From Bacteroidaceae bacterium (GTDB lineage: Bacteria; Bacteroidota; Bacteroidia; Bacteroidales; Bacteroidaceae), in NCBI GenBank assembly GCA_017464345.1, contig JAFUAH010000029.1, forward strand, positions 1-33,151: DNA of 33,151 nucleotides, read 5' to 3'. Made by a program: the position numbers and the translations under genes. The notes beneath the pieces are model-generated. The model saw only the letters and a program-made list of their open reading frames with translations. It had not been told where the DNA came from and made no database searches. Every line of letters begins with the position of its first letter. Position 1 is the first letter of the stretch. Below are positions 1 through 7,021 of this stretch, piece by piece.

Positions 1-95
1 GAGAGACCAAGGTCTTGCACAGAGGCCTACGGCGAGGCATAAGGGCGTAGCCTCTCTGTGCAGCATCTTTGATGCCTCTCGCTTAACTCCCAAGA
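1..95 (-). repeat. Inverted partial copy of the ~200-bp upstream repeat
   Basis: The segment around 46-80 is the reverse complement of a block (gaggcatcaaagatgctg and following) that recurs in forward orientation at about 214, 416 and 612. The leftmost bases (gagagacc..ggtct) also mirror the accgtaaggtctctc ends of the forward units. This opposite-facing copy makes the region a large imperfect palindrome. The window edge cuts it, so its full length is unknown. No gene is visible. Confidence 0.7.
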
Positions 96-149
96 AAGTA
101 AAAGCTCTGTGTTAAAAAAAAAGTCCTCTCATAAAATGATAAACCTCTG

Positions 150-800
150 TGTTAAAAAAAAAGAGCAAAAACTAATTTTAACACAGAGATTATATTATTT
201 ATGGAGTTTTACAAGAGGCATCAAAGATGCTGCACAGAGAGGCTGCGCCCTTCTTGCCCGGCAAACGGCATAGCCGATTGGTGCCTCGCCGTAAGGCCTC
301 TGTGAAAGACCGTAAGGTCTCTCTTGTCTCCTCTCATGAAATGATAAACCTCTGTGTTAAAAAAAGCAAAAACTAATTTTAACACAGAGATTATATTATT
401 TATGGAGTTTTACAAGAGGCATCAAAGATGCTGCACAGAGAGGCTGCGCCCTTCTTGTACGGCAAACGGCATAGCCAATTGGTGCCCCGCCGTAAGGCCT
501 CTGTGCAAGGCCTTTGGCCTCTCTTGCGTCCTCTCATGAAATGATAACCTCTGTGTTAAAATTATGTTTTTACTTTTAACACAGAGATGATATTATTTAT
601 GGAGTTTTACAAGAGGCATCAAAGATGCTGCACAGAGAGGCTGCGCCCTTCTTGCCCGGCAAACGGCATAGTCGATTGGTGCCTCGCCGTAAGGCCTCTG
701 TGAAAGACCGTAAGGTCTCTCTTGTCTCCTCTCATAAAATAATAACCTCTGTGTTAAAAAAATGTCCTCCTACAAAATAATAAACCTCGGTGTTGAATAA
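150..800 (+). repeat. Three tandem ~200-bp repeat units with AACACAGAG stem-loops
   Basis: The string ttttaacacagag starts new units at about 178, 379 and 576, giving a spacing of roughly 197-201 bp. Each unit continues with tttatggagttttacaag, a block containing gctgcgcccttcttg, and gccgtaaggcctctgtg. Units are separated by AT-rich spacers in which ctctgtgttaaaa faces ttttaacacagag, a possible 13-bp stem. Units differ by a few substitutions. The short ORF readable at 354-539 is just the repeat read in one frame. No coding gene is supported in 1-840. Confidence 0.8.
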
Positions 801-818
801 AAAAACTGACCGAAACCA

Positions 819-849
819 TTGGCCATGTCAGGGAAAATACGTAACTTTG
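819..849 (+). promoter_or_regulatory. Bacteroidota-type promoter upstream of the DGR target operon
   Basis: A TTG at 819-821 is followed after 20 bp by TAACTTTG at 842-849, matching the -33 and -7 (TAnnTTTG) elements known for Bacteroidota housekeeping promoters. It lies just after the repeat array and about 30 bp before a small possible ORF at 879. It is the best visible promoter for the operon carrying the Gly/Ser-repeat protein and the DGR target lipoprotein. Confidence 0.6.
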
Positions 850-878
850 CAGCCGAAAAGTACAAAATCACGTAGAAA

Positions 879-1031
879 ATGACATACACAGGCATGGCAT
901 ACCGCACGTTCGCTCCGGAGGCACTCGTGGCCCCCCGCGCATCGGTGGCTCATGTGGCTCCCGCCCGCCGCCAGGCCGTGAGTGGAATTTTAACCCCCCC
1001 CCCCCCCGAATTTACAACTAACAGGCTTTAA
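879..1031 (+). CDS. Possible 50-aa leader ORF containing the poly-C tract
   Basis: This ATG-initiated frame begins about 30 bp after the TAACTTTG promoter element and runs 50 codons to a TAA at 1029. It starts MTYTGMAYRTF and is rich in Ala, Arg and Pro. Codons 39-43 are built from the 14-C tract as Thr plus four Pro. I recognise no family. Loss of one C would move translation into a frame open until the stop at 1177-1179, giving 99 residues; gain of one C would stop it within a few codons. It may be a translated phase-variable leader or simply untranslated 5' region. Its position between promoter and target operon is the main reason to list it. Confidence 0.25.
   Translation: MTYTGMAYRTFAPEALVAPRASVAHVAPARRQAVSGILTPPPPEFTTNRL
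994..1007 (+). repeat. 14-C homopolymer tract
   Basis: Fourteen consecutive C residues lie between the promoter at 819-849 and the first clear gene of the operon at 1249. Homopolymers of this length are prone to slipped-strand mispairing. The exact length may also vary from sequencing error. Confidence 0.85.
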
Positions 1032-1248
1032 GCAAGTTAGGGCTGAAAATGAGGCATTGGTCCCCTTCGCTGCGTCAGGCGCGGCGCAAGGGGGCTTTGC
1101 CCGTACCTGTAACCTGCGTCCACGGGCTCCCGTGCGACGTCTCTTCCCGTTTCATGATTTTTCAATTGGAAAAGTGTAAAAGAAAAGTAAGTAGTAGTTT
1201 GAATTAGTACAGTTAGTTCAATCAATTATTTATAATTCCTGAAAGAAA

Positions 1249-1515
1249 ATGAAGAAGAGAAAGTATGAGAGACCCGAGACGCAGGTTTACGAACTGGGCT
1301 CGCAGGAGATTATCGCCTTCTCGGGCGATGCCACCCGCAGCGGCTACGGCAGCGGCAGCATCGACGAGGGCATCAGTGGCTCGCGCAGCGGCTACGGAGG
1401 CGGTTCGTGGTTCGACGGCATCACGGGCGGTCGCAGCGGTTACGGCAGCGGCAGCATCGACGAGGGCGTCAGTGGCTCGCGCAGCGGCTACGGCAGCGGC
1501 AGTCTGGACAACTAA
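1249..1515 (+). CDS. Small Gly/Ser/Tyr-repeat protein upstream of the DGR target
   Basis: This 88-residue protein starts MKKRKYERPETQVYELGS. From about residue 29 it consists of repeats of the type RSGYGSGSIDEG(I/V)SGS, with three to four copies of SGYGSGS or a close variant. There is no signal peptide or membrane segment. The first 25 residues resemble the short basic N-termini (MKKxxYxxPxxxV) of many small Bacteroidales proteins of unknown function. It lies 52 bp upstream of the DGR target lipoprotein on the same strand and probably shares its transcript. The repeat DNA is GC-rich, so several other frames are also open, but only this one has a sensible start (preceded by tcctgaaagaaa) and a regular repeat. 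The function is unknown; a matrix, adhesin-like or modified peptide role is speculative. Confidence 0.65.
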   Translation: MKKRKYERPETQVYELGSQEIIAFSGDATRSGYGSGSIDEGISGSRSGYGGGSWFDGITGGRSGYGSGSIDEGVSGSRSGYGSGSLDN

Positions 1516-1567
1516 CAGAGACAGCAAACATTTTTATTAATACAATCCCTTAAAAAAAGTTACGAAA

Positions 1568-3064
1568 ATGAAAAAGAGTATGAAGACAATCCAGGCCATG
1601 ACCCTGCTTGTGCTGGGCGGCCTGGCGTTCACAGCCTGCTCCAGCGACGAGCAGGAGCCCCAGGCTCCCGAGGCCCAGCAGTGGAGCGTGCGCATCCGGG
1701 CTACGCAGGGCACCGACACGCGTGCCCTCACCGACAACGGCGACGGCACCCTCTTGCCCACCTGGGAGAGCTCGGATCGCGTGGTGGTGAAGAGCGGAAG
1801 CACCACCGTGGGCACCCTAGAGGCCACCGCCAGCAGCACTGCCTCCACCACACTGGTGGGCGACATCAGCGGCACCTACACCGCCAACAGCAGTACGCTG
1901 GAACTTACCTATTACCCGCGGGGCCAACAGCAGGGCGCAACCACGCTTAGCTACGAGAACCAGAATGGTACCCTGGAAGGCGCACAGGAGTACGACTTCG
2001 CCACGGCCACGGTCAAAGTCACACGGGTGGATGCCCAAAACGGTGTGCTGGAGACCGAGGTGGCCAGCTTCACACCGCGGCAGGCCATACTGAAACTGAA
2101 GTTCCAGGACAGCGACGGCAACCAGGTGACGGGCGTCAAGAGCGTCTATGTCAGCAGCACCCACGGAGACGCTTCGGCCGTGCTGTCCAGCGCAACTGAC
2201 GACTACGTCTACATAGCCGTACCGGCAGGCACCGAAGACACCCGACAGACCTTCACCTTCACAGTGAACACCTCCGCCAACAAGACTTACCGGATCAGCC
2301 GCGCCATGACCGTGAAGAACAGCCTCTGCTATACCTCCACGCTCACCGGCTTCAGCCAGTACACCGGCGTGCCTCTCTCCAGCGTCACCAGCGAGCACAT
2401 CGGCTGGGTTATCTGGACCGACGGCAATGTCTATGAACCTTGGGCCTTCGGGGCTTCGGGCACACGTACGGCCATGGTGGCCTATAGTGGCACGGCAGGC
2501 TCGGTGGACAAGAGCAGTGGCACATACCATGGCTTGGCCATAGCCCTGACCGATGCCAGCACCAGTGCAAAATGGTATTCGTCAGACAGCGGTACGCAGC
2601 TTACGGGCTACCAGAACTCGACCTTCGCCACACAAATTAGTGAAGACTATCGCAAGGGTATCGAATTCACATCTACGCTAAATGCCATTGACGGGTGCGC
2701 TGCTGCACAGGCTGCTAATAGTTTTAGCACTGCACGTCCCGCTTCGGGCACGAGTGGTTGGTTCCTGCCCAGTGCGGCTCAGTGGTACCTTGTGCTCACT
2801 CAAGCCGGCCTGAGTTGGTCAGCATGGGGCTATAGTAAAGAAGGTCAGGCTGGTTGGAATACCAACATCAACGGTAGCGACGGCCTCAATGCGAAGCTTA
2901 CTGCTGCTGGTGGAACTGGGTTCAGCGCCGGCTACTACTGGTCCAGCTCTGAGCTCTCCACCACCTACGCCGTGCTCGTGTACTTCCGTGCCGGCGGTGG
3001 CGTGTGCGTGGGCAACAACACTAAGTCCAGCGCGCGCCGGGTGCGTGCGTTCCTCGCTTTTTAA
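1568..3064 (+). CDS. DGR target: surface lipoprotein with variable C-type-lectin-like C-terminus
   Basis: The 498-residue protein has a type II signal peptide with lipobox LAFTAC (Cys24), followed by SSDEQEPQ, so it is an exported lipoprotein. Residues about 35-260 are Thr/Ser-rich and beta-like, resembling fimbrillin-type Bacteroidales lipoproteins. Residues about 270-498 look like the C-type-lectin/formylglycine-generating-enzyme-like fold used by DGR targets: a GWFLPSAAQWYLVL segment, then YYWSSSE and the terminal VRAFLAF. Codons 453-498 are the variable region, which ends at the stop codon. The corresponding template at 3712-3848 differs only at adenines. By analogy with Mtd and TvpA, the protein probably displays a diversified ligand-binding surface outside the cell. 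The ligand cannot be predicted. Confidence 0.93.
   Translation: MKKSMKTIQAMTLLVLGGLAFTACSSDEQEPQAPEAQQWSVRIRATQGTDTRALTDNGDGTLLPTWESSDRVVVKSGSTTVGTLEATASSTASTTLVGDISGTYTANSSTLELTYYPRGQQQGATTLSYENQNGTLEGAQEYDFATATVKVTRVDAQNGVLETEVASFTPRQAILKLKFQDSDGNQVTGVKSVYVSSTHGDASAVLSSATDDYVYIAVPAGTEDTRQTFTFTVNTSANKTYRISRAMTVKNSLCYTSTLTGFSQYTGVPLSSVTSEHIGWVIWTDGNVYEPWAFGASGTRTAMVAYSGTAGSVDKSSGTYHGLAIALTDASTSAKWYSSDSGTQLTGYQNSTFATQISEDYRKGIEFTSTLNAIDGCAAAQAANSFSTARPASGTSGWFLPSAAQWYLVLTQAGLSWSAWGYSKEGQAGWNTNINGSDGLNAKLTAAGGTGFSAGYYWSSSELSTTYAVLVYFRAGGGVCVGNNTKSSARRVRAFLAF
2925..3061 (+). other. DGR variable region (VR)
   Basis: This stretch aligns without gaps to the template at 3712-3848 (offset 787 bp). 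There are 22 mismatches in 137 bp, all at positions where the template has A: G replaces it at 12, and C or T at the other 10. Fifteen amino acids differ, including 12 of the template's 14 Asn codons. The last 25 bp (3037-3061) are identical to the template and form the presumed initiation-of-mutagenic-homology end. Identity stops abruptly at the target's stop codon on the right and at about 2925 on the left. Confidence 0.96.
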
Positions 3065-3711
3065 CTATTTAATTATTTAATAATTTATCTATTTAAAAGC
3101 GAAGCTCTTAGCATTGTCGGTCTGCTGTCCCTCTCCCCCTGTGTCGGTGGAAAATCCTATCTGGGACACACCTCCCCTGGCCAAGCGGCGCGGGACGGCA
3201 GACTGGCAAGCCGGACGAAGACGAAAACAGAGAGAAAACAAAACAGCAAAGTAACCAGAATAAAAAGTAGAAAAAAGGGAAACATGAAAAAGGAAACCGG
3301 CCTCGCTCAGTCTGCACGGATTCGCGCCGCCCACCCCGTAGGGGACGGCGGTGCGCTCCCGACCCGGATGTCCCCCCCGCAGGGGCTCCGCGTGCGGCGG
3401 TGGGGCCGTCGCCGGCGCACTTCGGGTGCGCCAAACGGAGCAAATGCCTCGCTGGCCGGATTGGGTGTGGCCACGACTGCATCCAGAGAGCTGTCTTTTT
3501 TTGAAAAGGACCATCGGCAGACAAGCCTCACGAGTGGCCCTACAGGTGCTTTAAGCCTCTATGCAGAAATGCAAAAGGGCATCAAGGGAAAACAAGGTCC
3601 GCAAAACCGGGAGAACCCACTGCATCCTGTGCTGGGGTAATTGCACGGAATACTCGCCGTGCTCTATGGGGTAGTTCGCAAATGCAAAACAGATGGACTT
3701 AGCTTTGCTGG
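3065..3711 (+). other. Spacer between VR and TR, no supported gene
   Basis: An AT-rich run (3065-3100) directly after the target gene gives way to very GC-rich sequence. A stable hairpin is visible at 3414-3432: GGCGCAC and GTGCGCC around a TTCGG loop. A 118-codon frame (3284-3640, starting MKKETGLAQ) exists, but its composition (Arg, Gly and Pro runs, no domain) is what GC-rich DNA gives by chance, so I do not call it. The region probably holds the promoter and 5' part of the TR-containing RNA, but I cannot place a convincing promoter. Confidence 0.5.
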
Positions 3712-3848
3712 GCGCCGACAACTACTGGTCCAGCTCTGAGAACTCCACCACCAACGCCGTGAACGTGAACTTCAATGCCAGCAATGGCGTGAACGTGAAC
3801 AACAACAATAAGTCCAACACGAACCGGGTGCGTGCGTTCCTCGCTTTT
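3712..3848 (+). ncRNA. DGR template repeat (TR), part of a template RNA
   Basis: This 137-bp segment is the non-variable partner of 2925-3061. It contains 38 adenines, 22 of which are substituted in VR. In the VR reading frame it holds 14 Asn codons of AAC/AAT type. These codons can change at two positions without ever giving a stop, the usual design of DGR templates. In known DGRs the TR is transcribed to a noncoding RNA that the RT-Avd complex copies with adenine-specific errors. A 99-codon frame covers it (3693-3992), but I treat that as incidental because the frame is inherited from the VR coding sequence. The exact RNA ends are not visible. Confidence 0.95.
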
Positions 3849-4189
3849 CCTAAAGAGAATATACAAGACACACATATATACACACATAACCCAAGGAACC
3901 ACCGGGGGCGGCAACGGCCCCACACCGCACGGAGGAGAGAGGCTGAGGGGGAGTCCCTATCATCATCAGCTCTGACGTTACAGTCTCTGTGACAGAGGCG
4001 AAAACGTCTATCCTAACTAATCGAACACATCTCTCCCTTCCCTCTCTCTCCTCCTCGTGTGCAGCCCATCCTCCCCCCCTGTGTGTGCTCCTCACGGTCT
4101 CCCATGTGTGCCTTCCCCCCTGCGCGCCGCAGGCAGCAGGGCACTAGCTCCCCCTTTTTTTTTCGAAAATCCAAAAAGAAACATTTGCC
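3849..4189 (+). other. TR-downstream spacer, probable 3' part of the template RNA
   Basis: These 341 bp separate the TR from the accessory genes and contain no credible ORF. Visible features are an ACAC/ATAT-rich stretch (about 3868-3892), a small perfect hairpin CTCTG-tga-CAGAG at 3985-3997, and a long pyrimidine-rich tract (about 4030-4160). In the Bordetella phage DGR the RNA just 3' of TR is needed for cDNA priming and RT-Avd binding, so this spacer may have the same role. That assignment is inference from position only. Confidence 0.45.
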
Positions 4190-4714
4190 ATGAGCGAAAA
4201 AGAGATACTCCAGCTGCAGGCTGGGCATCCCGGCCGCGGCTATCTGCTGCGCGTGGGCCTCTTCTATCATGCCTACGATGCCTCAGCCTTCGCCCTGGGT
4301 CGCCTGACGGGCTACCGTGTCGTCGAGCGCAGCCGCCGGGGCTACGGAGTGGCCGTGCTGGGTTTCCCCTCGGCCCGGCTGGCCAGTGTGCGCGGCACGC
4401 TGGCTGCCCATGGCATACAACTCTGCCCGGCCGACCCTGAGGGCAACCCCCAGCCAGCGGCCGACACCACGCCAGCGGACACCTCCGCACAGCCTGGCTT
4501 CCTTTGCTTCGAGAGCCCCCTGCTGTTAGAGGCCCCGGAAACTCCGCCAACTCCGCCAACTCCGGCCAATCCGAAAAAAACGGAAAAAACGGAAATTCCG
4601 GCCACTCAGAGTCCTCTGCTCCGCGAGCTCCTCGCCTTCGACCTGGCATCCAGCACTCCGATGGATGCCATGAACTTCCTCAACCGACTGCGCACCACCT
4701 ATGGCCCTCAGTGA
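4190..4714 (+). CDS. MutS-like DGR accessory protein (MSL type)
   Basis: Residues 4-83 of this 174-residue protein follow the mismatch-recognition domain I of MutS. ILQLQAGHPG..LLRVGLFYHAY parallels the MutS stretch around LLFYRMGDFYELF, and VAVLGFPSARLASV parallels the MutS MAGIPYHAVENYL region. The Phe-x-Glu wedge motif of MutS is altered: FYE becomes FYH. A Pro/Thr/Lys linker follows (about 85-140). Residues 148-171 (FDLASSTPMDAMNFLNRLR) resemble the extreme C-terminal helix of MutS (S-L-T-P-x-E-A-L-x-x-L-xx-L). No ATPase domain is present. The gene overlaps avd by 14 bp (avd ATG at 4701, stop at 4712-4714). MutS-like proteins have been noted as accessory genes in some DGRs. Possible roles are binding mismatched cDNA/DNA or blocking repair; neither is demonstrated here. 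Confidence 0.8.
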   Translation: MSEKEILQLQAGHPGRGYLLRVGLFYHAYDASAFALGRLTGYRVVERSRRGYGVAVLGFPSARLASVRGTLAAHGIQLCPADPEGNPQPAADTTPADTSAQPGFLCFESPLLLEAPETPPTPPTPANPKKTEKTEIPATQSPLLRELLAFDLASSTPMDAMNFLNRLRTTYGPQ

Positions 4715-5102
4715 ATCGCTCCCCGTCTACCGCCAGAGCTACGAACTGCTGCAGCACATACTGCTGCTCGTGCCCAAGTTGCCCCGCATCTACCGCTTCA
4801 ACGTGGGACAGCGCCTTATCGACTCTGCCCTGGACGTGCTCAGCCTCATCTACGAGGCCAATGCCTCGCGTGACAAGGTACAGCCCCTGACACGCCTGGC
4901 ACGCCAGTACGAGATGACCACCATGCTCCTGCGCGTCCTCTACGATACCCATGTCATCGGGGCCAAGCAGGCCGCATTCTTCATCCAACTCACCACCGGC
5001 ATAGGCCGCCAGATAACAGCCTGGAAAAACCATTACCTCAGTGTGCCGCACACCAATGACAAAAACCCACGCCGAACAGCCGACGACACCCCCGGCAACT
5101 GA
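4701..5102 (+). CDS. avd: Accessory variability determinant Avd
   Basis: The 133-residue protein is almost entirely helical. It begins LPVYRQSYELLQHILLLVPK and continues with a helix containing FNVGQRLIDSALDVLSLIYEA, then RLARQYEMTTMLLRVLYD and the closing ITAWKNHYL. This is the pattern of the Avd/S23-type four-helix bundle that forms a pentameric, positively charged barrel binding the RT and template RNA in the Bordetella phage DGR. The length matches the family (about 125-130). The start ATG lies inside the end of the MutS-like gene, and the 3' end overlaps the RT gene by about 47 bp, so the three proteins are translationally coupled. Conserved position next to the RT supports the call strongly. 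Confidence 0.93.
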   Translation: MALSESLPVYRQSYELLQHILLLVPKLPRIYRFNVGQRLIDSALDVLSLIYEANASRDKVQPLTRLARQYEMTTMLLRVLYDTHVIGAKQAAFFIQLTTGIGRQITAWKNHYLSVPHTNDKNPRRTADDTPGN

Positions 5103-6357
5103 CACTGCCGCCATACCCCTGGAGGAGTTGGTGGAGGCCTACTACAGCTGTAGGCGACGCAAGCGCAGCACCGCGAATGCCCTGCGCTTCGAACTGAACT
5201 GGGAGGAACAGATCGTCAGCCTGTGGGAGGACATCAACAACCGCACTTACCGCCCCGGGCGCTCCATAGCCTTCATCGTGGAGAAACCCACCAAACGCGA
5301 AATCTTTGCCGCCGACTTCCGCGACCGCGTCGTGCACCACCTCATCGCCGCCAAACTGGTGCCGCTGCTGGAGAAACAGTTCATACCCAACAGCTACAGC
5401 ACACGACCCGGACGCGGCACACACTACGGACTGCGCAGCGTGCAGGAGATGATCCGAGAGTGCTCCCACAACTACACACGCGACTGCTATGTCATGAAAC
5501 TGGACATACAGGGATTCTTCATGGCCATCGAGAAGGAGCGGCTCATGCACTTGGCAGAGCACTTCATCCTGCGCCGCTACAAGGGCAAAGACCGCCAGCT
5601 CCTCATCTGGCTGCTCAAACAGACCCTGATGAACCGCCCCGAGGAGGGGTGCATCTTCCGCAGTCCGCTCGAAAAATGGGTGGGCCTGCCGCAGAGCAAG
5701 ACCCTCATGGGCAAGGACGGGCGACGGGGACTGCCCATCGGCAATCTCACCAGCCAGCTCATGGCGCTGCTCTTCCTGGACGAACTGGACCACCGGGTAG
5801 GCCGCGAATGGCACATCCGCTACTACGGGCGATACGTGGATGACATGGTGCTCGTGCATCCCGACCCGGCCTGGCTCTTGGCCGTCCGCCGTCGCATCGA
5901 CCACTGGCTGACCGCTCACGGACAACGCCTCCATCCCCGCAAATTCTATCTCCAGCACTACGCAAAAGGTGTACTCTTCGTGGGGGGCATGCTCCTGCCC
6001 GGACGCATCCTGCTCAGTCGCCGCACGGCGGGATTCTTCATCGAAGCCCTCCACCCGATGAATGCCATGGCGGAACGGCTTCCCCTGCCCACACCACGGG
6101 AGTCGGATGATCTCTTGGCCTCCGTGCTTTCCCCTGCCGTCTACCATCTGCTGGCCTCCATAAACTCCTATCTGGGACTGCTGAGCCAGTTCCGGGCTTG
6201 GCGCTTCTTCCATCGCATGATACCTCGCCTGTCTCCGGCCTGGTATCACCACGTCTACATCACCTCCAGCAGAGGGCGCATGAAGGCCGTAGCCCATGGC
6301 CCGAAAGTAAATGGCAATAGCCATAATCGTCGCACTCAAGCGAAGGCCATTCGCTGA
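5056..6357 (+). CDS. DGR reverse transcriptase
   Basis: The retron/group-II-like RT has 433 residues from ATG 5056; a GTG at 5041 would add five. Motifs in order are: RPGRSIAFIVEKPTKREIFA and DRVVHHLI (motifs 1-2), MKLDIQGFF with catalytic Asp150 (motif 3), GLPIGNLTSQ at about 225-234, and RYVDDMV with YVDD at 260-263 (motif 5). The (L/I/V)GxxxSQ form in place of the usual QG motif 4 is diagnostic of DGR RTs. A basic C-terminal thumb follows. No protease, RNase H or maturase X/HNH domain is present, and size agrees with DGR RTs. The enzyme copies TR RNA into adenine-mutagenised cDNA that replaces VR. The protein ends just before a hairpin array that may terminate the operon. I chose ATG 5056 because the RT alignment begins downstream of it. 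Confidence 0.96.
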   Translation: MTKTHAEQPTTPPATDTAAIPLEELVEAYYSCRRRKRSTANALRFELNWEEQIVSLWEDINNRTYRPGRSIAFIVEKPTKREIFAADFRDRVVHHLIAAKLVPLLEKQFIPNSYSTRPGRGTHYGLRSVQEMIRECSHNYTRDCYVMKLDIQGFFMAIEKERLMHLAEHFILRRYKGKDRQLLIWLLKQTLMNRPEEGCIFRSPLEKWVGLPQSKTLMGKDGRRGLPIGNLTSQLMALLFLDELDHRVGREWHIRYYGRYVDDMVLVHPDPAWLLAVRRRIDHWLTAHGQRLHPRKFYLQHYAKGVLFVGGMLLPGRILLSRRTAGFFIEALHPMNAMAERLPLPTPRESDDLLASVLSPAVYHLLASINSYLGLLSQFRAWRFFHRMIPRLSPAWYHHVYITSSRGRMKAVAHGPKVNGNSHNRRTQAKAIR

Positions 6358-6860
6358 ATTCGTAAAATTCGCCGTTTCTTTTCTTTTGTCGGCGAATGGT
6401 GCGAATTAAGCGAATAAAGCGTCAGTTATTTTTATTCGCTGAATTCGTAAAATTCGCCGTTCCTTTCTCTTTGTCGGCGAATGGTGCGAATTAAGCGAAT
6501 AAAGCGTGAATTATTTTTATTCGTTCTATTCGTAAAATTCGCCGTTTCTTTTTTCTTTGTCGGCGAATGGTGCGAATTACACGAATAAAGCGTGAGTTAT
6601 TTTTATTCGTTCTATTCGTGAAATTCGCCGTTCCTTCTCTTTGTCGGCGAATGGTGCGAATTAAGCGAATTAAGCGTCAGTTATTTTTATTCGTTCTATT
6701 CGTAAAATTCGCCGTTTCTTTTTTCTTTGTCGGCGAATGGTGCGAATTACACGAATAAAGCGTGAGTTATTTTTATTCGTTCTATTCGTAAAATTCGCCG
6801 TTCCTTCTCTTTGTCGGCGAATGGTGCGAATTAAGCGAATTTAATTCGTGGTAATTCGTG
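6345..6860. repeat. Six-copy ~85-bp hairpin repeat array
   Basis: The core gtcggcgaatggtgcgaatt starts at 6388, 6473, 6559, 6643, 6729 and 6813, a period of 84-86 bp. Each unit is an imperfect palindrome: attcgccg on the left pairs with cggcgaat on the right across a T-rich loop, and outer arms ttcgctgaattcg and cgaattaagcgaa extend it. Units vary in the loop and in the outer arm (aagcgaataaagcg versus acacgaataaagcg). Repeats touch each other directly, so this is not a CRISPR array. It fills the gap between the RT gene and the mmd promoter. It may act as terminator or RNA-stability element, or as an expanded mobile palindrome. Confidence 0.85.
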
Positions 6861-6941
6861 TTTTTTCTTTTAACATATAATTCCCACGAATTGCTGTGAA
6901 AAAAATCTCCGCTTAGCCGATGCCGTGTCAATGAAAAGTGT

Positions 6942-6949
6942 TATCTTTG
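6942..6949 (+). promoter_or_regulatory. Promoter -7 element (TATCTTTG) of the mmd operon
   Basis: TATCTTTG matches the Bacteroidota -7 consensus TAnnTTTG and lies 72 bp before the mmdA start codon. No clear -33 TTTG is present at the usual spacing, so the call rests on one element and on position. Confidence 0.55.
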
Positions 6950-7021
6950 CACGCGGAAACCCGAAACAACCTGACATTGTGCGCTAAAAACAACTTACAA
7001 TATTTTATTCCCAAATAAAAA

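Noticed and set aside
354-539. 61-codon ORF in the left repeat region
   Set aside because: It is the tandem repeat read in one frame and is interrupted in the sister units.
1222-1527. 101-codon minus-strand Ala-rich frame opposite the Gly/Ser-repeat gene
   Set aside because: Ala/Ala/Val periodicity is the antisense of the GC-rich repeat; no start context or family.
3284-3640. 118-codon plus-strand frame starting MKKETGLAQ between VR and TR
   Set aside because: Low-complexity Arg/Gly/Pro composition, several other open frames in the same GC-rich DNA, no domain or convincing start signal.
3693-3992. 99-codon frame reading through TR
   Set aside because: The open frame is inherited from the VR coding sequence; the TR acts as RNA template and the rest of the frame has no protein-like features.
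5038-6339. 433-codon open frame antisense to the RT gene
   Set aside because: Typical antisense shadow of a GC-rich gene; the plus strand carries all RT motifs.
6345-6860. CRISPR array
   Set aside because: Units are 84-86 bp, nearly identical throughout and contiguous, with no unique spacers and no cas genes.
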